Shown here: positions 47,742 to 57,834 of the stretch, in pieces | Layout of the letters: each line of letters begins with the position of its first letter | How positions within the stretch are numbered: the first letter of the stretch is position 1 | NCBI RefSeq assembly: GCF_032854445.1 | Contig: NC_088302.1 | Span: 32,455,979-32,519,978, forward strand | DNA: 64,000 nucleotides | Reading direction: 5' to 3' | Source of the DNA: Liolophura sinensis | Lineage: Eukaryota; Mollusca; Polyplacophora; Chitonida; Chitonidae | Translations under genes and position numbers: made by a program | The notes under the pieces: generated by a model | Seen by the model: only the letters and a program-made list of their open reading frames with translations | Database searches by the model: none | What the model was told of the DNA's origin: nothing

Positions 47742-48417
47742 TCAATAATTTTGATCAACCCTATTTTGTTGATAAAAAAATCGAAATTTTATGTTGTTAT
47801 GCTTCTTATACGTAAGAATCAAATATACAAAGCTTGTCAGTTATTCTTTTCAATCTTGCTGTCAGTAACAGTTTTTAAAGTTTTTTCGAGCAACACTCCA
47901 TGTTAGAAAAACACCGACTTAAACAATTTATTGGCCTATTATTTATTAATAAATAAAAAGTTGAATTTTTGTGCATTCGTTAATATATTTTTCCTGCCAT
48001 ATATTTTATAAACATTAAATTATGTCTGCTGACAGATAAAGTCCGAAAGGACCGAACATATATGTTTATAATTCCATGAATACAAGCCTGTTGCGGTTTC
48101 ATCTGGGACTGTTTATATATCTTATATACAATCAATATTTTTTTTATAAAATCTCAGAAGACTCTTTATACTTTCTATTTATTTATTTATTTGATTTATC
48201 CATTTGATTGTAATGTAACTCTATGCTTAATATTTTTTACTTGCCATGGACCTTGGCAAGCTACTGGCTATCGTTTTCCCTTGTGATGTACAAACTTGCA
48301 GGCCATAATTGAGGCCAGGAGAGAACTCATCTTCATCGAACGTTATCGTGGTTACAGATAAACGGCTCCACGATCACCGTCGACTCTTTGATGTCACTAA
48401 GTCACGTACGAAAAAGT
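47742..48417. other. AT-rich non-coding DNA
   Basis: Nothing recognised apart from short ATTT runs near 48176-48200. Confidence 0.35.
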
Positions 48418-48668
48418 TCAGCATGGAGGGGATAGTGCAATGACTGGTTGACCCGTATCAGTATAATGGCTCAGGCGGGGCGGCTTACTTGCCTTCGGTA
48501 AGTCGTCTCAGTGAAGCAGCACTAGATAAAAGAGCGGTGGAAATCCGTCCTGTGACAAGGAGGCACATTACATATACCCTAAGGATTCCTTCGTCGTCAT
48601 ATGACTGAAAAATTGTTGAGTACGACGTTAAACCCCAAGCACTCACTCACTCACTCACGAAAAAGTTC
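48418..48668 (+). repeat. SINE family B with 12-bp target-site duplication
   Basis: acgaaaaagttc at 48418-48429 and 48657-48668 flanks a 5'-truncated family B copy. Body blocks are cgtatcagtataatggctca and gtggaaatccgtcctgtgac; 3' end is ctgaaaaattgttgagtacg, then a (CACT)n tail. Confidence 0.9.
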
Positions 48669-48750
48669 GCGTGTGAAAAAGTTCGCGTGTGTAACAGTTC
48701 GCGTGTGAAACAGTTCGCGTGTGAAACAGTTCGCGTGTGAAACAGTTCTC
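48658..48750. repeat. 18-bp tandem repeat, five units
   Basis: Units of gaaa(a/c)agttcgcgtgtg from the right-hand target-site copy of the SINE onward. A lone related piece (gaaacagttcgcaaacgg) is at 49986. Confidence 0.93.
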
Positions 48751-49075
48751 AATCAGACATTAGCACTTAGTTGTTCTTGTTTCCTTTTATTGTGATGCAT
48801 ATGAGACTGCACAGGATGCACGTGCATGGCGATGATAGAAAATATTCGTCGCTTTACCAGCATGAGGTGTGTACTATGTTCCTCTCAATAATCCTTTTTA
48901 TGTCCACTCTCTTATACAAAGGTAATACACGTTTTATATTGTCCACTAGTCAGTAAGTTTGTGCAACGAGGTGGAATATAAAGGGCCTTCTTCTGCATAT
49001 AGACCCAAAATAACTCACATACATGGCCAATGTAGTTATTTTATGAGGGGCCAAATTACAATTAATTGAGAATTA
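48751..49075. other. Unassigned non-coding sequence
   Basis: Nothing recognised. Confidence 0.35.
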
Positions 49076-49290
49076 TCATATATCGATAACAATAAATGTT
49101 TTATCGATATCAATAAATGCTTTATCGCTATCAATAAATAATTGATTAATATCGATAAATAGTGGAATATGACGATATCGATAACTGAATTATCGATTTC
49201 GATGAATTAATTAGCGATATGGATAAATGAATTAGCGATATCAATAAATAAATAACTTATATCGATCAATACCATTATTTGTCGTTATCG
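49076..49290. repeat. Degenerate repeat rich in ATCGAT palindromes
   Basis: Units of about 20-25 bp around tatcgatatcaataaatg and variants; tatcgat or gatatcgat forms occur around ten times on the two strands. Confidence 0.85.
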
Positions 49291-49324
49291 AAAAGAAAAA
49301 TAGCAGGTCATTATACATTCCTTG

Positions 49325-49615
49325 TGCCGCTTAGGGAGCGGTAGATCCAGGGTCAATCCTGCAGCCACATCTAAGACCTTAAAAGAGGAAGTTGTAACTT
49401 CCTCGCTAGGCGTTCAGCATGAAGGGGATGGTGCAACGACTGGTTGATCAGCATCAGTATAATGGCTCGGGCGGGCCGGCTTACTTGCTTTCAGCAAAGC
49501 GTCTCAGTGAAGTAGCACAGATAACAGAGGGGTGGAAATCCGTTCTGCGACAAGGAGGCACATTCCATGCACTCTATGGATTCCTTCGTCGTCATATGAC
49601 TGAAAAATTGCTAAG
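49325..49615 (+). repeat. SINE family B, nearly full length
   Basis: tRNA-like start (ggagcggtagatccagggtc), aggaagttgtaacttcctcg (a short palindrome), cagcatcagtataatggctc, gtggaaatccgttctgcgac and the end catatgactgaaaaattg. The 101-codon frame at 49419-49724 is mainly this repeat. Confidence 0.87.
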
Positions 49616-50011
49616 CTCTTTGCAGCTCTTTCCTAAGAGTAAGAGGGAAAGATTAAGAGTAGGTAATACATGCATATTCAGCACACGCAACAAAAGGAGT
49701 TGGGTGAAAGAATTGTGTACTTGAAGATGAAGTTTGGGTATATTAAGTATGTTGAGTAGTAGGTAAAAAGTGTGCAGGCGAACGATCGTGTCTGTATGGA
49801 TGAGGGATGCAGCCACTCAAGTTTTCTTACTTTCGGCCTTTCAAACATAAGATCCAACACGCCAAGTTTCTTAAGAACACTGGATGGGTTGAAACTACAA
49901 ATACCCTGACCAAGACAGGAAGGTTACGGAAGTCGTTTTATACACTTTGTGCTACATATAAGTAAGTAGAAAATGAATCGCAGTATGAAACAGTTCGCAA
50001 ACGGTTGATTT
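49616..50011. other. Unassigned non-coding sequence
   Basis: Nothing recognised. Confidence 0.35.
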
Positions 50012-50222
50012 ATTTTTTTATTTATTTGATTGGTGTTTTACGTCTTACTCAAGAATATTTCACTTGTACAGAGCTAGAGTCAGGGGGAACCCAGGACCAT
50101 CAGCAGGTTGCTTCCCACGTACGTTCGGAGAGGAAGAAAGGGTGAGCTGGACTTGAACTCACAGCGACTGCGTTGGTGAAAGTCACTGCGCTGACCTGGC
50201 ATGCTAACCACCTCGGCCACCA
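50012..50222 (-). repeat. SINE family A, internally shortened
   Basis: Reversed copy: ttgattggtgttttacgtct, actcaagaatatttcacttg, a shortened middle, gagctggacttgaactcaca and a decayed head ending ctcggccaccat. Confidence 0.88.
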
Positions 50223-50324
50223 TAACCAGTCGAAGTTACAGCTGAGTTATTTATGGTTCCTTTTTGTAAAACATGTGAGAATGTCGCTCTCACAATGTTG
50301 TGTGATCAGCACTGAGAAGCTAGA

Positions 50325-50400
50325 GCAAGGAAACAGGACTGGTCGGCTCGGTGTCAGTACAATGTGATTGGGTGGGGTGTCATGTCTGGCTCCGGGATCA
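50325..50400 (+). repeat. SINE family D fragment
   Basis: aaggaaacaggactggtcgg, tcagtacaatgtgattgggt and gtgtcatgtctggctcc match the reverse of 40740-40810. Confidence 0.75.
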
Positions 50401-51539
50401 CGAAGAGATCTTAAGTCAAAATTTCAAACCCTTATACAATTGTTATTTCTTATGTAACAATCTCAAAATATTGCTTGGCAACGTAGATTCAGAATCAATT
50501 ATTGCACAAAAAGTGTGAGCCAATATAACACAAAATAACATACCAAATTTAATGGTTGAAATTTGACTTAACTGTAAGATTGCTCCGTGATCTTGGGCCC
50601 TAGTATCTTGATTCTTCAGTTGCAATATCACTTTGACTGCATGGACTTCCTTTATCACAAGAAGACAAAACATATCTACACACACCTAATGGCTCCTCGC
50701 GACCATATGACTGGAAGATTGTAAAGTATATGGTATAACAATACAAACATATATACGTTCCCTTTTTACTATTGCTTTTTTATCCACTATGTTGCAGTTG
50801 TATGCATGAAATGCACGTGTCGAACCTTTTTGCACATTTCCTTTGTGTGGAAGGTGAGCATATTATAAGGATCACTCAATGCAATTTGAAACAAAGGAAC
50901 CACGTGCCAAGATTTGTCATGTTGAGTTCGATGTTATGTCTACAATGCGTGTGTTAATCTTATTTTGTTCGTTGGTAAATGTTCATTTTCAAACGCTGGA
51001 AAACTCCCAAGACCAAAAACCGTGTTCAAAACAAAAACAAGGTGGTCATCAAAAATGGAGGCAGAAGTTAGTCACGAAATCATCACGAACAAAATGATCG
51101 GATGATTCGTGCCAACAAAATTCCGTTATAATGTCAAATAGGTTTCCCCAAAGCTCAAAGTAGTCATCCCTTTACGGGATTAACCGTGGACTAGAAAGAG
51201 GGAATCCACTAGACGGCTGTTATCAATAGGCTCTGATCTCGCCTGCATGACCTGGCGTATGGTTTATAGACTGTGATCCAGGATTTGTAGTCCATGATCG
51301 TGATAAATTGTTAAGAACTTTATTAGCATCTGTCTAATATAATGTCTCAGCTTCGGTTTAGTTTTCGTCAGATGTTTCACATAGATTTAACCTACTATAT
51401 TGAGATCTGTTTTCTTTTCCTTTCAGGATTTACTCGTTTTAACATTTGCTAAATAGATTTTTTGCAAACCCTAAGAATGTAATAAAGTAAGTATTTTCGC
51501 TAAATTTATCACAAGGAACGCTTTTTATTGCAGAGTCTT
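50401..51539. other. Unassigned non-coding sequence
   Basis: A SINE 3' remnant (accatatgactggaagattg) is near 50702. Otherwise AT-rich and featureless. Confidence 0.35.
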
Positions 51540-52210
51540 TGTTAATTTTAATTCTTCTTTTCTTCAGACCGCCAGTGGCTTTATTACACACACATCCGTT
51601 TGTTGTTTTTTTCCGCCCCTTTTCTTTTTGAAAGAAAATCGCCTCTTTATCGACTAATCAATCTGTTTGCAAATCGTCTCCGGGCAGAAGAGCACGGTGA
51701 ATGACGGCTTTGGTGGGTCAGGCGGAGCTAGCCTCCATCATCACCAAATTGAAGGGTTATAAAGTGGCTGGTGCCATCTTCCGTAATAGTTGTTCAAGTT
51801 GAAGCAAATGGCCTTCAGCCTCCCTCTGGCATAGCTCTTCCCTATCGACAGCTCCTCGAGCAGTCGACTGAAAACGCTGTCTCGTTGATAGTTTACGGGC
51901 AAACACGGCCTCAGGCCCATTCATTTTCTCACCCAATAAGTGGTTTAGTAACGGCTAAAATTGTAGTCGCATTTTTTTCATTTGGACACGGTTTTGCCGC
52001 GGATTCCCTTAGAAGAAAACAGATTTTCAAAGATAATTAAATTTGAGAAGAACATATTGCGGTTGGCTGAAATGAAATGAGCTGGTGGTTATTTGGAATT
52101 GAGCGCGAAGTCATTCCATCTGGGAAATGGGGAATTCATGTGGAACGGGATAGCAGCGATTATTGTCCAGCCGGAAACTCGAGAGACAGTGGAACGAGGA
52201 TATGACAAAT
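51540..52210. promoter_or_regulatory. Candidate regulatory island
   Basis: Repeat-free, less AT-rich segment between repeat-rich regions. An 89-codon + strand frame (51771-52040) has no family features, and the sequence reads more like a conserved non-coding block. Inference from composition only. Confidence 0.25.
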
Positions 52211-52249
52211 TCTGACATAACCTTACTGTGGAAAAAGGAGCTTGTGTAT

Positions 52250-52290
52250 GTTCCGAGCGTCAGTCAGTCAGTCATAAGTCAGTCATAAGT
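52250..52290. repeat. Short GTCA/GTCATAA tandem repeat
   Basis: gtcagtcagtcagtcataag followed by a second tcagtcataagt. Confidence 0.85.
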
Positions 52291-52429
52291 ACCAATTTCA
52301 ACTAACATTTCAGCTGAAACAAAATAGAACGTTCAACAAACACATTGAAATAAAATTATCAGCCAATCCACCAAAGGTTTTATTCATAGAATGGAATTTA
52401 CTATGGAAGTCGACGGGAGGATGTTTCGC

Positions 52430-52810
52430 TAGCTCGACCTTTCTAATGTAAAACGAGGTAGCGAGGAAGCAAAGAAGATGTAGCAAAATAAGTCTTGCTA
52501 CCTCACTAACCAGCAACCTCGCTGTTTTGTTACCTCGCAGCCTCGCTACCTCGACCTTTGTAATGCATTATGAGGCAAAGGTCGGCTTTCATAATATATA
52601 GCAGTGTATTTTACATTCATCCTATGTTATAAATTTTCAACGTGGACTCTTAAATGATTAAAAATATTAGTGATTCTTTTCTTTGCAAAAAGATCTGAAC
52701 AGGTAGCGAGGTGAGTCATCTCGCTATCTCGCTACCTCCTCGCTTGCTACATCACTGTCTTGCTACCTCTCTGTCTTGGTAAAACAAGGCTAAGTAGCGA
52801 GGTAACATGG
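52430..52810. repeat. Cluster of inverted and direct GAGGTAGCGAGG words
   Basis: gaggtagcgagg and its reverse cctcgctacctc recur at about 52455, 52495-52555, 52700-52750 and 52793, separated by AT-rich DNA. Both orientations are interleaved, so long imperfect hairpins are possible. Confidence 0.85.
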
Positions 52811-53094
52811 CAGCGAAAGGTCCTCTATCTGGATCTATCGTTTACTGACAACACATTTTACAATTACTCTTTATTAATAAATATGGCAACAAAACCTTTC
52901 ATTACAAATATAAATTCAATAAAGCATAATGCATATCTGCATCGCATATCATCGTCATAGCACGCAGTGAACTTTTTTTCTGCACTTCCATGGTATACAT
53001 GCGCAATCAGAAAGTGGTATTGACCAAAAGACTTTATTGCTTTCTGTAAATCTGGTAAATTAGTCTTTTTTTTTCACCTGATCCTTATTTAATA

Positions 53095-53175
53095 CAATGT
53101 TCAAGAATGTTACCCTTTTACACTGGCGGTCAGTTTTATGGGTGAAGGAATCGAAGTGCCTAGGGTAAACCACCG
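53095..53175 (+). repeat. Dispersed repeat family C fragment
   Basis: ttcaagaatgttaccctttt, actggcggtcagttttatgg and gtgcctagggtaaacc parallel 14650-14720. Confidence 0.6.
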
Positions 53176-53419
53176 ATCTTTGAAAAGTTACTAACTTTCC
53201 CTCGTATAACGAACAGATTTGCCCATCATATGGGTGGCAGACGAGTGATCTTGAATGAACGCTTGTTTGTCCAAACGGCCACGTCAGAAGGGGAAGGGGT
53301 CTGCAAATTTCCTGTCCAAGGCGTGTCCAAAATGTGCCCCATTGCTAAAAATTATGTCTTTATATGGCTGTATATTCAGCGTGTTGAGCTAGATATTGGA
53401 TGTTGGATACATGCTCAAA

Positions 53420-53505
53420 TGCAATCAAAGCGAAACTAAAATACATTTTTCATTATCGGCAACATACATACTATCCCGGTGCACGATTTACATATTGATT
53501 TCACC
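53420..53505 (-). repeat. Third, degenerate copy of the 16960/21145 repeat
   Basis: ggtgcacgatttacatattg and the preceding caatcaaagcg align with ggtgcacgatttgaatactg and catcaaagca at 17060-17155. Confidence 0.6.
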
Positions 53506-54024
53506 CTCTCGCCTAGAAAATTCCTTGTGTCTTTAAAGTATCATCTTTGCATGATTCTGTCCAAATTTCGTGGAAGGACTTTCATGGAACCTGAGGGATC
53601 ATCTTGCCTTGGTGGTGATCAGTGGTTGACAATGCTCTTAGAGCCATTCAAGTCGTCTTACATGATGTTCTTTGGATATCACCTGACCTACACCACCCTG
53701 GCATTGCATACTGCATACACTTTTCAGGCTAGTCTAACTTTACACGTCAGCTACTTACCGGTTGTTTACATCAAACTAACATTTCCTCCACTCACGGTAC
53801 AAGTATGTGTACGATATTTTATATCTGTGTACCGCTAAAACCGTTTTCAAACCTCGGAAAAGGTTTGTCCTGTGTTTGTGTATGCAGTTGCTTGTCTCCG
53901 GTACGAATTAACCTGACCTTATTGATAGATTTGTGATCTACAGAACGGCTCAATTTGACCTCACTGTAACCTCACTCAGTGCATATAGCTTATTGATAGA
54001 TTTGTAATATCCAGCGTGGATAAA

Positions 54025-55220
54025 TTTGACCTTAGGGTGTATATAGTTTGTATTCTCCGGAATATTTTATTCTCACCTCAGTGTACAGAGTGGTTTACAA
54101 TCTCCGGAATGTTCTGTTCTCACCTTAGTATACAGTGTGGTTTACAGTCTCCGGAATGTTTTATTCTCACCTCAGTGTACAGAGTGGTTTACAATCTCCT
54201 GAATGTTCTGTTCTCACCTTAGTATACAGTGTGGTTTACAGTCTCCGGAATGTTTTATTCTCACCTCAGTGTACAGAGTGGTTTACAATCTCCTGAATGT
54301 TCTGTTCTCACCTTAGTGTACAGTGTGGTTTACAATCTCCGGAATGTTTTATTCTCACCTCAGAGTACAGAGTGGTTTACAATCTCCTGAATGTTCTGTT
54401 CTCACCTTAGTATACAGTGTGGTTTACAATCTCCGGAATGTTTTATTCTCACCTCAGAGTACAGTGTGGTTTACAATCTCCGGAATGTTCTGTTCTCACC
54501 TTAGTATACAGTGTGGTTTACAATCTCCGGAATGCTTTATTCTCACCTCAGTGTACAGTGTGGTTTACAATCTTCGGAATGTTCTGTTCTCACCTTAGTG
54601 CACATTGTGGTTTACAATCTCCGGAATGTTTTATTCTCATCTCAGTATAAAGAGTGGATTACAATCTTCGGAATGATCTATCCTCCCAGAAGTGGACGGA
54701 GTTGTTTATAATTTCCGGAATGTTTTATTCTCATCTCAGTGTACAGTGTGGTTCATATTCTCCGGAATGTTTTATTCTCATCTCGGTGTAAAGAGTGGAT
54801 TTTAATCTCCGATATGTTCTATTCCCGTCTCAGTGTACAGATGGTATAGAATCTCTGGAATGTTCTGTTCTCAACTCAGTGTACAGAGTGGATTTTAATC
54901 TCCGGAATGTTCTGTTCTTATCTTAGTGTACAGAGTGGTATACAACCTCCGGAATGTTTTATTCTCACCTCAGTGTATATAATGGTTTATAATCTCCGGA
55001 ATGTTCCGTTCTCATCTCACTGTACAGAGTGGTATACAATCTCCGGAATATTCTATCCTCATCTCACTGTACAGAGTGGTATACAATCTCCAGCATGTTC
55101 TATCCTCTCATCACAGAACAGAGTGGTTTACAGTCTGCAGAATGTTCTATCATCACCTCAGTGCAATCTGTGGAAAGTTTTATTCTTACCTCAGTGAACA
55201 CAGTGGTATATAATCTGACC
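54025..55220. repeat. 47-bp minisatellite with 94-bp higher-order period
   Basis: About 25 units around gtttacaatctccggaatgt plus tattctcacctcagtgtaca. In the first half two unit types alternate (ttttattctcacctcag, ttctgttctcaccttag), giving a 94-bp period. Units drift toward the right end. Overlapping frames of 60-96 codons here are produced by the repeat because 47 is not a multiple of three and few units contain stops. Confidence 0.96.
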
Positions 55221-55382
55221 TCATAGTATAGGTCTGCCAACCTGCGGATGGTTGTGGGTTTACCCCAGGCTCTGCCCGTTTTCCTCCCGCCATAATGCTG
55301 GCCGCCGTCGTATAAGTGAAATATTCTTGAGTATGGCATAAAACACCAATCAAATAAATAAATAAATAAAATCATAGTATAG
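55221..55382 (+). mobile_element. Truncated SINE family A inserted at the end of the minisatellite
   Basis: tcatagtatag at 55221-55231 and 55372-55382 flanks a 5'-truncated copy starting gtctgccaacctgcggatgg and ending caaataaataaataaataaa. Degenerate 47-bp units continue after it to about 55500, so the SINE landed within the array. Confidence 0.95.
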
Positions 55383-55724
55383 AGCGGTTTCTATTCTGAC
55401 CTCACTGTATACAGCGTTTTTACTGATCTCAATGTATAGAGTGTTTCTTAACGACACCTCAGTGTCTAGAGCGGCATCTAGTCTGAGTAGCTGATATAAG
55501 CCCTTTAAGATTTTAAGATCTTGGTCTCTGTGTACAGAGCTCATGGTTTCAGAACAGATGATGTAATTGCCATTCTCCGTGTCTGTTTTAACATTTGTTA
55601 TCTGCTGTCTTAACACGTTGGTTAAAACCGTTGGAAACCGCGTACATAGTGCATAGTTTTTAAGCTTACACGTGGCTAAATGTTTTGACCAGTTGGATAC
55701 AGATTACCTAATTACAAAATACCG

Positions 55725-56315
55725 CATGGCTCTACTCTGTGGCTCCTGTAAGTGGTTTAGTTTGTAAATAAACTACCACATGGGTCTACTCTGTGGCCGC
55801 TGTAAATGGTTTAGTTTGTAAATAAACTACCGCGTGGGTCTACTCTGTGGCCGCTGTAAATGGTTTAGTTTGTAAATAAACTACCACATGGGTCTACTCT
55901 GTGGCCGCTGTAAATGGTTTAGTTTGTAAATAAACTACCACATGGGTCTACTCTGTGGCCGCTGTAAATGGTTTAGTTTGTAAATAAACTACCACATGGG
56001 TCTACTCTGTGGCCCTTGTAAATGGTTTAGTTTGTATATAAACTACCGCATGGCTCTACTCTGTGGCATCTGTAAATGGTTTAGTTTGTAAATAAACTAC
56101 CGCGTGGGTCTACTCTGTGGCCCCTGTAAATGGTTTAGTTTGTAAATAAATTACCACATGGGTCTGCTCTGTGTCGTCTGTAAATAGTTTAGTTTGTAAA
56201 TAAACTACCGCATGGGTCTACTCTGTGGCGTCTGTAAATGGTTTAGTTTGTAAATAAACTACCGCATGGGTCTTCTCTGTGGCGTCTGTCAATGGTTTAG
56301 TTTGTAAATTCTCAT
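55725..56315. repeat. 54-bp minisatellite, about 11 copies
   Basis: Unit: tctactctgtggccgctgta, aatggtttagtttgtaaata, then aactaccacatggg. Copies are highly similar, with CGC/CAC and GTCT variants, implying recent homogenisation. Confidence 0.97.
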
Positions 56316-56721
56316 GCGCCTAAATCTGTTGACTTTTAGTATGTAGAGTACAGCATTTTAAACTACCGGGGGAGTTTATACATTCCCAACCAAACCCGTT
56401 TCTTTTATTAAGCGTAAAGAATTTAGTAAAATAGATTAAAAGACTGTGAACAAGTTATTTTGTCAACCTATAGTACAGAGTGCTTTATAAAATGCGGAAT
56501 GTTGTATACCAGTACTTCCTCAAATGGATTTATTTCGCGTCTCTTTTGTTACTAAATGGTATAATTTGTGGTAATCTCCATCTTGGGTTAATTTTGAGGT
56601 AAAGTGAACTCTGGTATGCATATGAGTACTTTGTTTATATCCTATTGCAGAACGATGGTTTGTTAACTCAGAGACATTTAGGGAATCTGCCATAGTTGTT
56701 TCTGTGAGTTGGTCTTTGTGG

Positions 56722-56725
<4 letters not shown>
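56316..56725. other. Unassigned non-coding sequence
   Basis: Nothing recognised. Confidence 0.4.

Positions 56726-56774
<49 letters not shown>
56726..56774. repeat. (TA)n microsatellite
   Basis: Uninterrupted TA run of about 24 units. Confidence 0.98.
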
Positions 56775-56777
<3 letters not shown>

Positions 56778-57129
56778 CATCTGTGTATTAAAATTCTGCT
56801 ATAGGCGTTTTTCTGAAAGCCTACGATCACCACATGCGGACGGATAAATGCCATTTACCGATCAGATGGATTCGAGAAGGCATTATGGGCTAACGCTAGC
56901 TGCGGCTCACGGGCTAATTTGCTCTATGAAAAGATAAAATTCAATTATTAATACTGTTAAAAAGTACTTAGTCTCTGTTTATACGTCCTTATCAATCACG
57001 GGACCCAGCAGATTCTTTGCTTCACAGATACTTCCTCTGCAATGAGAACGTGTAGACCGCGTGTAAAAAATTGATACACCTAACCAAAAACCCTCGGCTT
57101 CTCACGAACTGAACAAGAATGAAGTATTG

Positions 57130-57465
57130 ATTGAGGCTTGTGCTCATGCAATTTGGTGTGGGCACGAGAGGGGGCTATTGAGTAACGGCGAAGAGCGGAG
57201 CGACGGGAGGCCCGGGCATACCGGTGGAGAAGTAACCAGAGAAGTTCCCGAGAAGCGAGCATCTTCTGACCAAGGAGCATCCACTGTCGCTTTAGCTGCC
57301 GTCTTTGCCAGAAGGCCAGGACCCTTGACGAATGCATCCATCAGATCTCGCCGGGGTGGCCTGGGGGATGATGTCGTTAGTTTAACGGGCAACTGTCCCG
57401 TAGATGAAAACGATTGGCCAAAAGTTTAATCATACTGTTTGACTACAAGATCGCGCAATGTCAAA
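57130..57465 (+). promoter_or_regulatory. GC-rich 5' leader and probable promoter of the third gene
   Basis: Clear rise in GC and CpG content over the surrounding DNA, immediately before the ATG at 57466. Frames on both strands here are artefacts of composition. No TATA box seen; a CpG-type start region is inferred. Confidence 0.45.
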
Positions 57466-57834
57466 ATGGCGGCAAGTGTGAACAAGGCGAAAGATGTGCT
57501 ACACATCAAGCTGTTATACTCTCTAATCGTTTTACTTTTGGTCGCTTTTGCGGCAGGGTTTTTTTGGAGTTACGAGGAAATTCAAAGGCTTCGCGCTGAA
57601 ATCGAGAGAAAGCTTGTGCGTCATGAGTATGTGGACTTTAAAATGGACAACAACAGCTACGCGGCGGCGTACGGAGACACGGTGCTTAATACTGACGTAG
57701 TCAATAGGACAGTATTATCAAATTCTGACGATGAATTTGAAAGTGTGCGGCGTCGGATCAAAAGACAGACAAGCAGTAGAGACGATTCAGGAACTGACGA
57801 CTGGGTATGGCTGTCTTCTTACTCTAGAATTCCG
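57466..57834 (+). CDS. First coding exon of a type II membrane protein, colmedin/gliomedin-like
   Basis: ATG 57466 has an excellent context (aaaATGG). The exon encodes 123 residues and leaves at donor CCG|gtaagt, phase 0. Seen: a 14-residue basic cytoplasmic end, one hydrophobic segment (KLLYSLIVLLLVAFAAGFFW) with no signal-peptidase site, a coiled-coil-like stretch (YEEIQRLRAEIERKLV), an NRT glycosylation sequon, a furin-type site RRRIKR near residue 104, then DDWVWLSSYSRIP. Known: collagen-olfactomedin proteins (gliomedin, colmedins) share this order, with a hydrophobic TYSMVP-like motif between furin site and collagen repeats. Transmembrane collagens and ectodysplasin/TNF ligands have similar architecture and are alternatives. 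Collagen and olfactomedin exons are not in the window. Confidence 0.7.

Noticed and set aside
53479-53838. 119-codon + strand frame with hydrophobic stretches
   Set aside because: Overlaps a dispersed repeat at its start and shows no known family; no supporting exon neighbours.
54323-54650. Overlapping repeated protein-like frames (VYNLRNVLFSP type)
   Set aside because: Produced by the 47-bp minisatellite read through all three frames; no start context, no composition typical of a protein.
57144-57392. 82-codon - strand frame in the GC-rich leader of the third gene
   Set aside because: Composition-driven open frame in a CpG-rich region, antisense to a well-supported leader; no domain.
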